Assembly: GCA_963557075.1 (NCBI GenBank)
Contig: CAUWDA010000002.1
Span: 53,350-117,349, forward strand
Length of the DNA stretch: 64,000 nt
Source of the DNA: Flavonifractor sp963557075
Lineage (GTDB): Bacteria > Bacillota > Clostridia > Oscillospirales > Oscillospiraceae
Reading direction: 5' to 3'
Made by a program: the position numbers and the translations under genes. Below the pieces are notes generated by a model that saw nothing but the letters and a program-made list of their open reading frames with translations, had not been told where the DNA came from and searched no databases. Below, piece after piece: positions 16,532 to 25,102 of the stretch. Each line of letters starts with the position of its first letter. Position 1 is the first letter of the stretch.

Positions 16532-17752
16532 GTGGCGGGCATTCAATATCTGCTCTGGCTCTCCACCCGGAGGGGGCTGTCCCACCGGAATCAGGTGGAG
16601 CTGCTGGACTACTTCGGCGGCGCCGAGCGGGCCTATTTTACGGAGCGGGAGGGCTATGAGCCGCTGGACCTCCCGGAGGAGGCACGGCGCTCTTTGGCGG
16701 ACAAGTCCATGGACGGGGTGCAGCGCATCCTGGAGGACTGCGACCGGCTGGGGCTGTTCCTGCTCAGCTGTCAGGACGGGGCCTACCCGGAGCGGCTGCT
16801 CCAGCTGCCCGACTATCCCCTGGTGCTCTACGGCAAGGGAAAGCTTTTCCGTTTTGACGAGGAAGCGGCCATCGCCGTGGTGGGAGCCAGAAGCTGTACG
16901 CCCTACGGCGTGAAGATGGCGGGGCGCATCGCGCTGGGACTGTCCCGGGCGGGGGCTTTGGTGCTCTCCGGCCTGGCCCAGGGGATCGACGCCGCGGCCC
17001 TGAAAGGAGCCTTGCAGGGCGGCGGCCCGGTGGTGTCGGTGCTGGCCGGGGGCGTGGACGTGATCTATCCCGCCTGCAACGCCTGGCTGTATGAGGACGT
17101 GGCGGCCAGAGGGGCCGTCCTGTCGGAAAATCCGCCGGGCACTCCGCCCCAGGGCTGGCGGTTTCCCCAGCGCAACCGCATCCTCAGCGGTCTGGCCCTG
17201 GGTGTGGTGGCGGTGGAGGCCGCCGACGGGCCAAGCGGCACCCTCATCACCGCCCACGCCGCCCTGGACCAGGGGCGGGACGTGTTTGCGGTGCCCGGTC
17301 TGGCAGATGCCCCCATGAGCGGGGGCACCAACCGCCTCATCGGGGCGGGGGAAGCCAAGCTGGTGCGTACCGCCGGGGATATCCTGTGCGAGTACGAGGG
17401 CCGCTTCGCCCATAAGCTGCGCCGTACTGGGAGCATGAGCCTGGAGGAGACAGACCGGCGGCTGGACGCTGTTCCGACGCCGCCGCCGGAGCCTGAGCCG
17501 GTCAAAGAGCCGGAGCGGGAGGACCTGCCCGCCGCGCCCCGGTCCGGGCTGGAGCAGATGGGGGAGGAGCAGCGGGAGATCTTCCTGCTGCTGGCGGAGA
17601 AGTCCCTCACCGCCGACGAGATCGTGGGGCGGACGGAGATCCCCGCCCGCAGGGTCAATACCGCCCTCACCCTCCTGCAGGCCGGGGGCTATTTGAAGGA
17701 ATTACCGGGCCGGCGCTTTGCCGCCGCGGTCCGTTTTGAGGAACAAGAATAA
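16532..17752 (+). CDS. dprA: DNA-processing protein DprA
   Basis: 406 residues. The Rossmann-like DprA core has AIAVVGARSCTPYG near residue 113, LSGLAQGIDAAAL near 147, VLAGGVDVIYPACN near 172, FPQRNRILSGLA near 208 and GTLITAHAALDQGRDVFAVPG near 235. A C-terminal winged helix (about residues 345-400, DEIVGRTEIPARRVNTALTLL) follows a Pro/Glu-rich linker. DprA loads RecA on incoming single strands in natural transformation. The GTG start follows GAGAGGAGG. It sits in the common Firmicutes order dprA-topA, 14 bases before topA. Confidence 0.96.
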   Translation: MAGIQYLLWLSTRRGLSHRNQVELLDYFGGAERAYFTEREGYEPLDLPEEARRSLADKSMDGVQRILEDCDRLGLFLLSCQDGAYPERLLQLPDYPLVLYGKGKLFRFDEEAAIAVVGARSCTPYGVKMAGRIALGLSRAGALVLSGLAQGIDAAALKGALQGGGPVVSVLAGGVDVIYPACNAWLYEDVAARGAVLSENPPGTPPQGWRFPQRNRILSGLALGVVAVEAADGPSGTLITAHAALDQGRDVFAVPGLADAPMSGGTNRLIGAGEAKLVRTAGDILCEYEGRFAHKLRRTGSMSLEETDRRLDAVPTPPPEPEPVKEPEREDLPAAPRSGLEQMGEEQREIFLLLAEKSLTADEIVGRTEIPARRVNTALTLLQAGGYLKELPGRRFAAAVRFEEQE

Positions 17753-17766
17753 AGGAGCATCGTATA

Positions 17767-20097
17767 GTGGCAAAATCGAATCTGGTGATCGTCGAGTCCC
17801 CGGCCAAGGCCAAGACCATCGGCAAATATCTGGGACCCGGCTATCAGGTGAAGGCCTCCATGGGCCATGTCCGGGACCTGCCCAAGAGCAAGCTGGGTGT
17901 GGATGTGGACAACGACTTCACTGTGGACTATCAGCCTATCAAGGGCAAGGAAGAGGTCATCGACGACCTGAAAAAAGCCGCCAAGAAGAGCGATAAAGTT
18001 TTTCTGGCCACCGACCCTGACCGGGAAGGCGAGGCCATTTCCTGGCATCTGAAAGAGATGCTGGGTATCCCGGATGACAAGACCTACCGGGTGACCTTCA
18101 ACGAGATCACCAAGAAGGTGGTCAACGACTCCATCGCCAACCCCAGGGCCATCGACATGGACCTGGTCAACGCCCAGCAGGCCCGCCGGGTGCTGGACCG
18201 CATCGTGGGCTATCAGATCTCCCCTCTGCTGTGGAAAAAGATCCGCCGGGGGCTGTCTGCCGGGCGGGTGCAGTCGGTGGCCACCCGGCTGGTGTGCGAG
18301 CGGGAGGCCGACATCAAGGCCTTCGTGCCCCAGGAGTACTGGTCCCTGGACGCGGACCTGTCCCGCATCGTTCCCAACCTGGGGCAGTTCAAGGCCAGCT
18401 TCCACGGCAGAGAGAAGAAAATGGAGCTGAACAGCGAGGAGGAGGTCCAGACGGTGGTACAGGCCGTCCAGGCCGCCCCCTTCTCGGTGAAGAGCGTCAA
18501 GCGCCAGGATAAGCAGCGCAACCCGGCGCCCCCCTTCATCACCTCCACCCTCCAGCAGGAGGCCAGCCGCAAGCTGAACATGACCCCCCGGCGCACCATG
18601 TCCATCGCCCAGCAGCTCTATGAAGGCGTGGACATCGAGGGCGAGGGCACCGTGGGTCTCATCACCTATATGCGTACCGACTCCCTCCGCCTGTCCGACG
18701 AGGCCACCGCCGCCGCCCGGGACTTCATCCTCTCCCGCTACGGCGAGCAGTACTACCCCGGCAAGCCCCGGGTGTACAAGACCAAGTCGGGGGCCCAGGA
18801 CGCCCACGAGGCCATCCGGCCCTCCAACGTCCACCTCACCCCGGAGGAGATCAAAAAGTCCCTCACCGCCGAGCAGTACAAGCTCTACAAGCTGATCTGG
18901 AGCCGTTTCCTGGCCTGCCAGATGGCCTCCGCCGTGTACGACAGCGTGGCCATCGAGGTGGAGTCCGCCGGCTATACCTTCCGGGCCACCCACTCCTCCC
19001 TGAAGTTCTCCGGCTACACCGCCGTCTATGTGGAGGGCAAGGACGAGGAGGACGAGGCCTTCCAGTCTCCCCTGCCCGACCTGAAGGAGGGGGAGCCCCT
19101 GGAGCTGAAGGGGCTGACGCCCGGTCAGCACTTCACCCAGCCCCCCAGCCGCTATACCGAGGCCACGCTCATCAAGGCGCTGGAGGAGAAGGGCATCGGC
19201 CGCCCCTCCACCTATGCCCCCACCATCTCCACCATTCTGGACCGGGAGTATGTGGTGAAGGAGGGCAAGAACCTCCGCCCCACCCCCCTGGGCGAGGTGG
19301 TCACCGGCCTGATGAAGGACAAATTCACCGACATCGTGGACACCGCCTTTACCGCCAACATGGAGGAGCAGCTGGACGAGGTGGAGACCGGAAAGGTGAA
19401 CTGGAAGAGCCTGCTGAGCCAGTTCTACGGCGGCTTTGAGCAGGAGCTGAAGCAGGCCGAGGCCGACTTGGACGGCGAGCGCATCAAGGTGCCCGACGAG
19501 GTGTCCGATGTGATCTGCCCCAAGTGCGGGCGCAACCTGGTGTACAAGTCGGGCCGGTTCGGCCGGTTTTTGGCCTGCCCCGGCTGGCCCGAGTGCGACC
19601 ACACCCAGCCCATCGTCATCGAGATGCCGGGCAAGTGCCCCAAGTGCGGCGGCAAGATCCTGAAAAAGACCTCCAAGCGGGGCTATGCCTACTACGGCTG
19701 TGAGAACAACTCCAACAAGGACGAGACCCGCCGCTGCGACTTCATGACCTGGGATGTGCCGGTGAAGGACAACTGCCCCGAGTGCGGCCACACCCTGTTC
19801 AAGAAGTCGGGCCGGGGCTTCAAAAAGCCCTTCTGCATCAACCCCGAGTGCCCCAACTTCCTGCCCGAGGACCAGCGGGGCTATAAGAAAAAGACCACCT
19901 CCGCCACGGAGACCCCGGCGGAGGGCGCTCCCCCCGAGGAGGAGAAGAAGCCCGCCAAAAAGACGGCGGCCAAAAAGACCACCGCCAAGAAGACCACCGC
20001 CAAGAAGACGGCGACGGCCGGAAAAACCACCGCCGCCAAGAAGACCACCACCAAAAAAGCGACGGCCAAAAAGACGAAGGCTGAGTCTGAGACCTGA
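17767..20097 (+). CDS. topA: DNA topoisomerase I
   Basis: 776-residue type IA topoisomerase that relaxes negative supercoils. The Toprim domain is N-terminal (VIVESPAKAKTIGKYLG and later DPDREGEA near residue 83). The active-site Tyr lies in LITYMRTDS near residue 301. Three C-terminal zinc fingers begin near residues 582 (CPKCGRNL), 622 (CPKCGGKI) and 672 (CPECGHTL). The final ~55 residues are a Lys/Ala/Thr repeat resembling histone H1 tails, which probably adds nonspecific DNA binding. The GTG start lies 8 bases after AAAGGAG. Confidence 0.97.
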   Translation: MAKSNLVIVESPAKAKTIGKYLGPGYQVKASMGHVRDLPKSKLGVDVDNDFTVDYQPIKGKEEVIDDLKKAAKKSDKVFLATDPDREGEAISWHLKEMLGIPDDKTYRVTFNEITKKVVNDSIANPRAIDMDLVNAQQARRVLDRIVGYQISPLLWKKIRRGLSAGRVQSVATRLVCEREADIKAFVPQEYWSLDADLSRIVPNLGQFKASFHGREKKMELNSEEEVQTVVQAVQAAPFSVKSVKRQDKQRNPAPPFITSTLQQEASRKLNMTPRRTMSIAQQLYEGVDIEGEGTVGLITYMRTDSLRLSDEATAAARDFILSRYGEQYYPGKPRVYKTKSGAQDAHEAIRPSNVHLTPEEIKKSLTAEQYKLYKLIWSRFLACQMASAVYDSVAIEVESAGYTFRATHSSLKFSGYTAVYVEGKDEEDEAFQSPLPDLKEGEPLELKGLTPGQHFTQPPSRYTEATLIKALEEKGIGRPSTYAPTISTILDREYVVKEGKNLRPTPLGEVVTGLMKDKFTDIVDTAFTANMEEQLDEVETGKVNWKSLLSQFYGGFEQELKQAEADLDGERIKVPDEVSDVICPKCGRNLVYKSGRFGRFLACPGWPECDHTQPIVIEMPGKCPKCGGKILKKTSKRGYAYYGCENNSNKDETRRCDFMTWDVPVKDNCPECGHTLFKKSGRGFKKPFCINPECPNFLPEDQRGYKKKTTSATETPAEGAPPEEEKKPAKKTAAKKTTAKKTTAKKTATAGKTTAAKKTTTKKATAKKTKAESET

Positions 20098-20102
20098 GTT
20101 CG

Positions 20103-20141
20103 CTTCCGCCGGCGGAAGGCGTCAGGGAATGCCCCTGACGC
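20103..20141 (+). terminator. Double hairpin after topA
   Basis: Two adjacent stems are present, CTTCCGCC/GGCGGAAG (20103-20118) and GCGTCAGGG/CCCTGACGC (20119-20141). There is no T-run, so this may be an mRNA-stabilising structure or weak terminator. Confidence 0.45.
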
Positions 20142-20174
20142 AAGAAGAGACTGCGAAACCGGAGGAATGAGAAC

Positions 20175-20888
20175 ATGAATACCCTGGAACCCAAGCTGCG
20201 TACCAACCTGGACACCGACCTGCTCAAGCTCATCGCCATCATCTCCATGCTGCTGGATCACATCGGCGGGGCCTTTTTCCCGGCGGTACCCATCTTCCGC
20301 TGGATCGGGCGGCTGGCCTTTCCGCTGTTCTGCTACTGTATGACGGTGGGCCTGCTCTACACCCATGATATCAGGCGATACCTGGGGCGGCTGGCGGTCT
20401 TTGCCCTGGTGTCCCAGCCCTTTTGGATCTTGGCCTTCAACGCCGACGACATCCTGGGCAACCTGACCAACTGGAATATCTTTTTTACGCTGCTGCTCAG
20501 CCTGCTGTCCATGTGGGGACTGACCACCCGCCGCTGGTGGCTCTTCGTCCTGGGCGTGCTGGTGCTGGCCTTCGGCAGCTTTGACTACAACTATACCGGC
20601 GTCATTCTGATGCTGATCTTTTACTTCTGCCGGAACCGGCCGGGGCTGCTGGCGGGGCTGTATATCCTGGCCTGGCTCCCCGGACTGTGGAGCGGCGCCC
20701 CGGAGGACCCGCTGTCCCTGATGGTGGGCGGACACGCGGTAAACTGGACGATCTTCGCCCTGCTGGCCCTGCCGCTCATCCTCTGCCGGACCCACTCCGG
20801 CCTGAAAATCCCCAAGTGGTTCTTCTACGCCTTTTATCCCGCCCACCTGGCGGTCATCGCTCTGGTGGGATGGCTCATGGGCGTATAG
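20175..20888 (+). CDS. TraX-family integral membrane protein
   Basis: 237 residues with about seven hydrophobic segments, the N-terminal motif DLLKLIAIISMLLDHIG and RWIGRLAFPLFCYCMTVG typical of the TraX family. TraX of F plasmid acetylates pilin, but chromosomal homologues in Firmicutes are of unknown role and are distantly related to membrane acyltransferases. No conjugation genes lie nearby, so pilin acetylation is not implied. The ATG at 20175 follows GGAGG. The gene sits between topA and trmFO on the same strand. Confidence 0.85.
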   Translation: MNTLEPKLRTNLDTDLLKLIAIISMLLDHIGGAFFPAVPIFRWIGRLAFPLFCYCMTVGLLYTHDIRRYLGRLAVFALVSQPFWILAFNADDILGNLTNWNIFFTLLLSLLSMWGLTTRRWWLFVLGVLVLAFGSFDYNYTGVILMLIFYFCRNRPGLLAGLYILAWLPGLWSGAPEDPLSLMVGGHAVNWTIFALLALPLILCRTHSGLKIPKWFFYAFYPAHLAVIALVGWLMGV

Positions 20889-20908
20889 GACCGGAAAGAG
20901 AAGGTGCT

Positions 20909-22213
20909 ATGGAACCTGTCATTGTGATCGGAGCGGGCCTGGCCGGGTCGGAGGCCGCGTGGCAGCTGGCCCGGCGGGGTATCCCCGTGATTTTGAAGGA
21001 AATGAAGCCCCACAAGATGACTCCAGCCCACCATACCCAGTGGTTCGGCGAGCTGGTGTGCTCCAACTCCCTGCGCTCGGACCAGCTGGAAAATGCGGTG
21101 GGCCTGCTGAAGGAGGAGCTGCGGCGCATGGGCTCCCTCATCCTGACCTGTGCCGATGAGCACCGGGTGGAGGCGGGGGGCGCTCTGGCGGTGGACCGCC
21201 ATGGCTTTGCCCAGGCCGTCACGGAAAAGATCCGGAGCCACCCCCTCATCACTGTGGTGGAGGAGGAGGTCACCTCCATCCCGGAGACGGGCAGCGTGAT
21301 CGTGGCCTCCGGCCCCCTCACCTCTGACGCCCTGGCGGACGCCATCAAGGACTTTTTCCCGGAGAGCCATTATCTCAACTTCTTTGATGCGGCCGCCCCG
21401 CTGGTGACCTTTGAAAGTGTGGACATGGAGAGCGCCTTCTTCGCTTCCCGCTACGACAAGGGTACCCCGGACTACATCAACTGCCCCATGACCGAGGCGG
21501 AGTACGAGGCCTTCTGGACCGAGCTGTGCGCCGCTCAGGAGGCGGAGGTCCACGGCTTTGAGGATAAGAACGTCTTTGAGGGCTGCATGCCGGTGGAGGT
21601 CATGGCCCGCCGGGGCAGGCAGACCCTGTGCTACGGTCCCCTGAAACCCCGCGGCCTGCGGGACCCCAAGACCGGCAAGGAGCCCTTTGCCGTGGTGCAG
21701 CTGCGGCGGGACAACGCTGACGGCAGCATCTACAATCTGGTGGGCTTCCAGACCCACCTGAAATGGCCGGAGCAGAAGCGGGTGTTCTCCATGATCCCCG
21801 CGCTGAAAAACGCGGAGTTTGTCCGTTACGGCGTCATGCATCGCAACACCTACCTGGACTCCCCCCGGCTGCTGGACCGGTACTACCGGGTGAAGAAGGA
21901 CCCGCGGGTGTGCTTTGCCGGACAGATCACCGGCGTGGAGGGCTATGTGGAGTCCACGGCCTCCGGATTCCTGGCGGCGGTGGAGCTGGCCCGGCGGCTC
22001 ACCGGCAGGCCTGCGGTGGATTTCCCCCAGGAGACCGCCACCGGCGCCCTGGCGCTCTATGTGAGCAACGAGAGCGTCACGGAGTTCCAGCCGATGAACG
22101 TGAATTTCGGCATCATCCCGCCCCTGGGCTACCGGGTCAAGGGCAAGCGGAACAAGAATGCGGAGCTGTCCAAGCGGGCGCTGGAAGTGCTGGCCGGCCT
22201 GGATGTGGAATAA
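20909..22213 (+). CDS. trmFO: Methylenetetrahydrofolate-tRNA-(uracil-5-)-methyltransferase TrmFO
   Basis: 434 residues. This FAD- and folate-dependent enzyme makes m5U54 in tRNA. The FAD dinucleotide motif VIGAGLAGSEAAWQLA is at the N-terminus, followed by the family motif TQWFGELVCSNSLRSD near residue 45 with its conserved Cys, VASGPLTSDAL near 132 and QITGVEGYVESTASGFLAA near 340. The start is the ATG after AAAGAGAAGG. The order topA-trmFO is common in Firmicutes. Just downstream lies a partial, diverged copy of its own 3' coding end (22273-22312). Confidence 0.96.
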   Translation: MEPVIVIGAGLAGSEAAWQLARRGIPVILKEMKPHKMTPAHHTQWFGELVCSNSLRSDQLENAVGLLKEELRRMGSLILTCADEHRVEAGGALAVDRHGFAQAVTEKIRSHPLITVVEEEVTSIPETGSVIVASGPLTSDALADAIKDFFPESHYLNFFDAAAPLVTFESVDMESAFFASRYDKGTPDYINCPMTEAEYEAFWTELCAAQEAEVHGFEDKNVFEGCMPVEVMARRGRQTLCYGPLKPRGLRDPKTGKEPFAVVQLRRDNADGSIYNLVGFQTHLKWPEQKRVFSMIPALKNAEFVRYGVMHRNTYLDSPRLLDRYYRVKKDPRVCFAGQITGVEGYVESTASGFLAAVELARRLTGRPAVDFPQETATGALALYVSNESVTEFQPMNVNFGIIPPLGYRVKGKRNKNAELSKRALEVLAGLDVE

Positions 22214-22312
22214 GGCGCATCCGCTTGCCCGGGAGCGAAAGTGACCCGCCGCCATGCGGCGTCAGGCATTTTGCGGAACAAGAACGCCGAATCGAGCAAG
22301 CGGGCGCTGGAG
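22147..22312 (+). repeat. trmFO tail duplication around a truncated hairpin element
   Basis: The gene end from GCGGAACAAGAA (22147) is echoed at 22273-22312 (GCGGAACAAGAACGCC... AAGCGGGCGCTGGA). Between them lies a shortened repeat element (22214-22272) keeping only the left hairpin GCCGCC-at-GCGGCGTC and the first bases of the core (CATTTTGC). The copy differs from the gene (codons AAT to AAC, GCG to GCC) and then diverges. Translated, it would read NAESSKRALESLETLG against NAELSKRALEVLAGLD, so it looks like the end of a divergent allele rather than a recent copy. Confidence 0.75.
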
Positions 22313-22333
22313 AGTTTGGAAACGCTGGGTGGC

Positions 22334-22355
22334 GGGCCGATGAGGGCATCGGCCC
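22334..22355. repeat. Short REP-like hairpin
   Basis: GGGCCGATG-agg(g)-CATCGGCCC is a near-perfect palindrome directly after the stop codon of the minus-strand gene at 22356. It lacks a T-run on either strand, so it may be a dispersed palindromic unit rather than a terminator. Confidence 0.5.
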
Positions 22356-22595
22356 CTACAGGCGGTGGAGGGCCAGACCCAGCCGCAGGCCCTGGAGAAA
22401 GGCGGCCTCCTGGTCCAGCCGGCCCTGTTCCGTCAGAATATCCCGCAGCTTATCCATAAAGTCCTCCCCCAGTCCGGCCCGGACGGAATCCAGGTGCCTC
22501 GCCAGCAGCCGCTGGCAGGATCGGGCTTCGGGGTCAGGGGCTGCGGGAAAATGCTCCTGAGCCAGGGAGAACAGGTCAGAGTTCAAAATGTTCAT
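22356..22595 (-). CDS. Small conserved helical protein (DUF6809-like)
   Basis: 79 residues, probably all-helical, ending in the pattern EAAFLQGLRLGLAL. This resembles the C-terminal F.xGFRLG motif of small proteins that often accompany XRE regulators in Clostridia. Family assignment is from memory of that motif and is tentative. It is transcribed divergently from the XRE gene at 22665 across a large palindrome, with a GTGGGGTGA site before its ATG. Its function is unknown. Confidence 0.6.
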   Translation of the reverse strand: MNILNSDLFSLAQEHFPAAPDPEARSCQRLLARHLDSVRAGLGEDFMDKLRDILTEQGRLDQEAAFLQGLRLGLALHRL

Positions 22596-22602
22596 ATTGT
22601 CA

Positions 22603-22645
22603 CCCCACTAATAGCGTGTATTTATTATACATGCTATTAGTGGGG
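22603..22645. promoter_or_regulatory. Palindromic operator between divergent genes
   Basis: Perfect 13-base inverted arms CCCCACTAATAGC (22603-22615) and GCTATTAGTGGGG (22633-22645) flank an AT-rich centre (TATTTATTATACAT) containing -10-like text. This is the likely binding site for the adjacent XRE protein controlling itself and the divergent small gene. Confidence 0.75.
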
Positions 22646-22664
22646 TTCGTCAAGGGGGGGTTTG

Positions 22665-22913
22665 GTGTACTCCAACGAACTATTTGGCATACGGTTGAGA
22701 GAATTGCGAAAACTGCGGGGTGAGACCCAGCAGGAGCTGGCGGAATTGCTGGGGATCAAACCAAATCAGATTGGTGAGATGGAAAATGGGCGCAAAGCGT
22801 CTACCTTTGCCAAGCTGGCCCAGATGTGTGAGCATTACAATGTATCCGCCAACTATCTGCTGGGCCTGACCGACGAACTCCGTCCCCTGACGGGCGGGGA
22901 GAAGGAGCGGTAA
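22665..22913 (+). CDS. XRE-family helix-turn-helix regulator
   Basis: 82 residues consisting essentially of one HTH_3/Cro-C1 domain: LRELRKLRGETQQELAELLGIKPNQIGEMENGRKASTFAKLAQMCEHYNVSANYLLGLTDE. Such small repressors bind short palindromes as dimers. The GTG at 22665 is preferred, 5 bases after AGGGGGGG; an in-frame TTG lies three bases earlier. The upstream palindrome suggests autoregulation. It is the only regulator-like gene in this housekeeping block. Confidence 0.88.
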   Translation: MYSNELFGIRLRELRKLRGETQQELAELLGIKPNQIGEMENGRKASTFAKLAQMCEHYNVSANYLLGLTDELRPLTGGEKER

Positions 22914-23001
22914 GAGGACCGCGGGCGGCCGCAGGGGTTGCCCGTCCCATGTCAGATCCATAGCATATGTGGAAAGAACACAGAAAGAAGAGGAGAACCA
23001 T

Positions 23002-24039
23002 ATGAAGATCATCGTAGACGCCATGGGCGGGGACAATGCCCCGGTATCCAACGTACGGGGCGCGCTGGCCGCGGTCCGGGAGCTGGGCGTTGAAGTCGTG
23101 CTGGTGGGCCGGGGAGAGGATATCCTCAAGGTCCTGAAGGACGACGGCATCACCGAGCTGCCCCCCGGCCTGGAGATCGCCCATGCCAGCCAGGTGGTGG
23201 AGATGTGCGACAACCCGGCCACCGCCTTCCGGGAGAAGAAGGACTCCTCCCTCACCGTGGGGCTGAATATGCTGAAAAACGGCGATGGGGATGCCTTTGT
23301 GTCCGCCGGCAGCACCGGCGCGCTGCTCTCCGCCGCCACGCTGATGATCAAGCGGGTGCGGGGCATCCGCCGGGCGGCCATGGCCCCCGTAGTGCCCACC
23401 GGCGCCGGCGGGGCCGTGCTCATCGACTGCGGCGCTACCGCCGAGTGTACGCCGGAGTATCTGCTCCAGTTTGCCTTCATGGGCTCCTACTACGCCGAGC
23501 GGGTGCTCAAGCGCCCCGAGCCCAAGGTGGGTCTGCTGAACATCGGCGCGGAGCCCTCCAAGGGCACCGACCTGCAGCGGGAGACCCATGCCCTGCTCAC
23601 CGCCGCCGACAAGGCGGGCCGCATTCACTTTGTGGGCAACGTGGAGGCCCGGGAGGCGGTGTTCGGCCAGGTGGATGTGATCGTGGCCGACGGCTATTCG
23701 GGCAATATCTTCCTCAAGACCATGGAGGGCACCGGCGGCTTTATGGCCAAGCAGCTCAAGGCCATGTTCAAGAAGAATCTGCTGACCAAGCTGGCGGCGG
23801 TAATGGTGTCCGGCGGGCTGAAGGAGTTCAAGAAAATGATGGACGCCGGCGAGGTGGGCGGCACTGCTCTCATCGGCATCTCCAAGCCGGTCATCAAGGC
23901 GCACGGCTCCTCTAATGACTACGCCATCAAGAACGCCATCCGGCAGGCCAGGGATTTCGCCGCCTCCGGCATGATCGAGGATCTGGTGGAGAATATCGAA
24001 TATATGCGTCTGCCTGCCGGCACAGAGGAAAAAATTTGA
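23002..24039 (+). CDS. plsX: Phosphate acyltransferase PlsX
   Basis: 345 residues. It converts acyl-ACP and phosphate to acyl-phosphate, the first step of the PlsX/PlsY phospholipid route at the membrane surface. The N-terminus IIVDAMGGDNAP is diagnostic. Other family segments are VSAGSTGALL near residue 97, GNVEAREAVFGQVDVIVADGYSGNIFLKTMEG near 212 and GGTALIGISKPVIKAHGSSN near 285. The ATG at 23002 follows AGAGGAG by 6 bases. It is followed by acpP and rnc in the usual Firmicutes order. Confidence 0.97.
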   Translation: MKIIVDAMGGDNAPVSNVRGALAAVRELGVEVVLVGRGEDILKVLKDDGITELPPGLEIAHASQVVEMCDNPATAFREKKDSSLTVGLNMLKNGDGDAFVSAGSTGALLSAATLMIKRVRGIRRAAMAPVVPTGAGGAVLIDCGATAECTPEYLLQFAFMGSYYAERVLKRPEPKVGLLNIGAEPSKGTDLQRETHALLTAADKAGRIHFVGNVEAREAVFGQVDVIVADGYSGNIFLKTMEGTGGFMAKQLKAMFKKNLLTKLAAVMVSGGLKEFKKMMDAGEVGGTALIGISKPVIKAHGSSNDYAIKNAIRQARDFAASGMIEDLVENIEYMRLPAGTEEKI

Positions 24040-24047
24040 CTTACCTA

Positions 24048-24076
24048 TTGACAGGCGGTGGAAACTTGCCTATTAT
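24048..24076 (+). promoter_or_regulatory. Sigma-A promoter of acpP
   Basis: TTGACA (24048-24053) and TATTAT (24071-24076) are 17 bases apart, just after the plsX stop codon. This gives acpP its own strong promoter inside the plsX-rnc cluster, fitting the high demand for acyl carrier protein. Confidence 0.85.
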
Positions 24077-24132
24077 CATAGTGCAAGCGCAATGACGCCG
24101 TCGGACGACGGATGTGACAGGAGTAGATAAAC

Positions 24133-24366
24133 ATGATCTTTGAGAAAATCGCCGCCCTGTTGGCTGAGCAGTTTGGCATGGACGTGGACAGCATCACCAT
24201 GGACACCTCTTTTGAGGACCTGGGTGCCGACTCTCTGGATATCGTGGAGCTGACTATGGCGGTGGAAGAGGAGTTCGGACTGGAGAACATGGACGAGGAC
24301 GATCTGTCCGGCGTGGCCACTGTGGCCGACCTGGTTCGCTATCTGAAGTCCAAGCTGGAAGACTGA
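24133..24366 (+). CDS. acpP: Acyl carrier protein
   Basis: 77 residues, acidic, four-helix carrier protein for fatty acid synthesis. The phosphopantetheine attachment Ser is in GADSLDIVELTMAVEEEFG (Ser at about residue 36). The ATG follows CAGGAG. A private promoter lies upstream and a GC-rich hairpin without T-run follows, which may protect or trim this short abundant message. Confidence 0.97.
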   Translation: MIFEKIAALLAEQFGMDVDSITMDTSFEDLGADSLDIVELTMAVEEEFGLENMDEDDLSGVATVADLVRYLKSKLED

Positions 24367-24379
24367 TATTGGAACCGAA

Positions 24380-24408
24380 AGGGGAGCCCCGCCGCCGGCG
24401 GGGCTCCT
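24380..24408 (+). terminator. Hairpin between acpP and rnc
   Basis: A long GC stem AGGGGAGCCCCGCC/GGCGGGGCTCCT with a tiny loop has no T-run. It is probably a partial terminator or an RNase III-type processing or stabilising stem ahead of rnc. Confidence 0.55.
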
Positions 24409-24430
24409 GTCATGAAAGGAAGAGACGGCC

Positions 24431-25102
24431 ATGGAAGCATTGGAAGAAAAGCTGGGTTACCGCTTCAATCAGCGGGCCCTGTTGGAAAATGCCCTGACCC
24501 ACAGCTCCTATGCCAACGAGAACAAGGCCAGGGGCTGCCAGAGCAATGAGCGGCTGGAGTTCCTGGGGGACTCTGTGCTGGGAATGGTGACAGCCGACTA
24601 CCTGTTCCGCACGCATCCCGATCTGCCCGAAGGGGACCTGACCCGTACCCGGGCGGCTCTGGTGTGTGAAGGCAGCCTGGTGGAGGTGGCCCATCAGCTG
24701 GACCTGGGGGCCTATCTGAAGCTGGGCAAGGGGGAGGACGCCGGCGGCGGTCGGGAGCGGCCCTCTATCGTGGCTGACGCGGTGGAGGCGGTGATCGCGG
24801 CTGTCTACCTGGACGGGGGCATCGGCTCCGCCCGTAAGATCATCCAGAAGTTTATTCTGGACCGGGAAGAGGAGAAGAGCGCCAGCCGGGACTATAAGAC
24901 CGCCCTGCAGGAGCTGGTCCAGCGGGAGAGCGGACGGGTGCTGGATTACCGGCTCACCGGCGCCGAGGGCCCCGATCACGCCAAGATCTTCTCGGTGGAG
25001 GTGGAGCTGAACGGAACCCCGGTTGGCCGGGGCAAGGGCCGCAGCAAAAAAGAGGCGGAGCAGAATGCCGCCAAGGCTGCCATCGAGACGCTGAAGGGTT
25101 GA
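24431..25102 (+). CDS. rnc: Ribonuclease III
   Basis: 223 residues. The N-terminal RNase III domain carries the signature NERLEFLGDSVLG near residue 37 and DAVEAVIAAVYLDGG near 117 with the Mg2+-binding acidic residues. The C-terminal dsRBD (about residues 150-223) ends GRSKKEAEQNAAKAAIETL. It cuts double-stranded RNA, for example in rRNA maturation. The gene is flanked downstream by two tandem copies of its own last ~48 bases within repeat elements. Confidence 0.97.
   Translation: MEALEEKLGYRFNQRALLENALTHSSYANENKARGCQSNERLEFLGDSVLGMVTADYLFRTHPDLPEGDLTRTRAALVCEGSLVEVAHQLDLGAYLKLGKGEDAGGGRERPSIVADAVEAVIAAVYLDGGIGSARKIIQKFILDREEEKSASRDYKTALQELVQRESGRVLDYRLTGAEGPDHAKIFSVEVELNGTPVGRGKGRSKKEAEQNAAKAAIETLKG

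Noticed and set aside
17689..19791. A 700-codon minus-strand frame opposite topA
   Set aside because: topA is unmistakable with all motifs. The reverse frame is composition driven.
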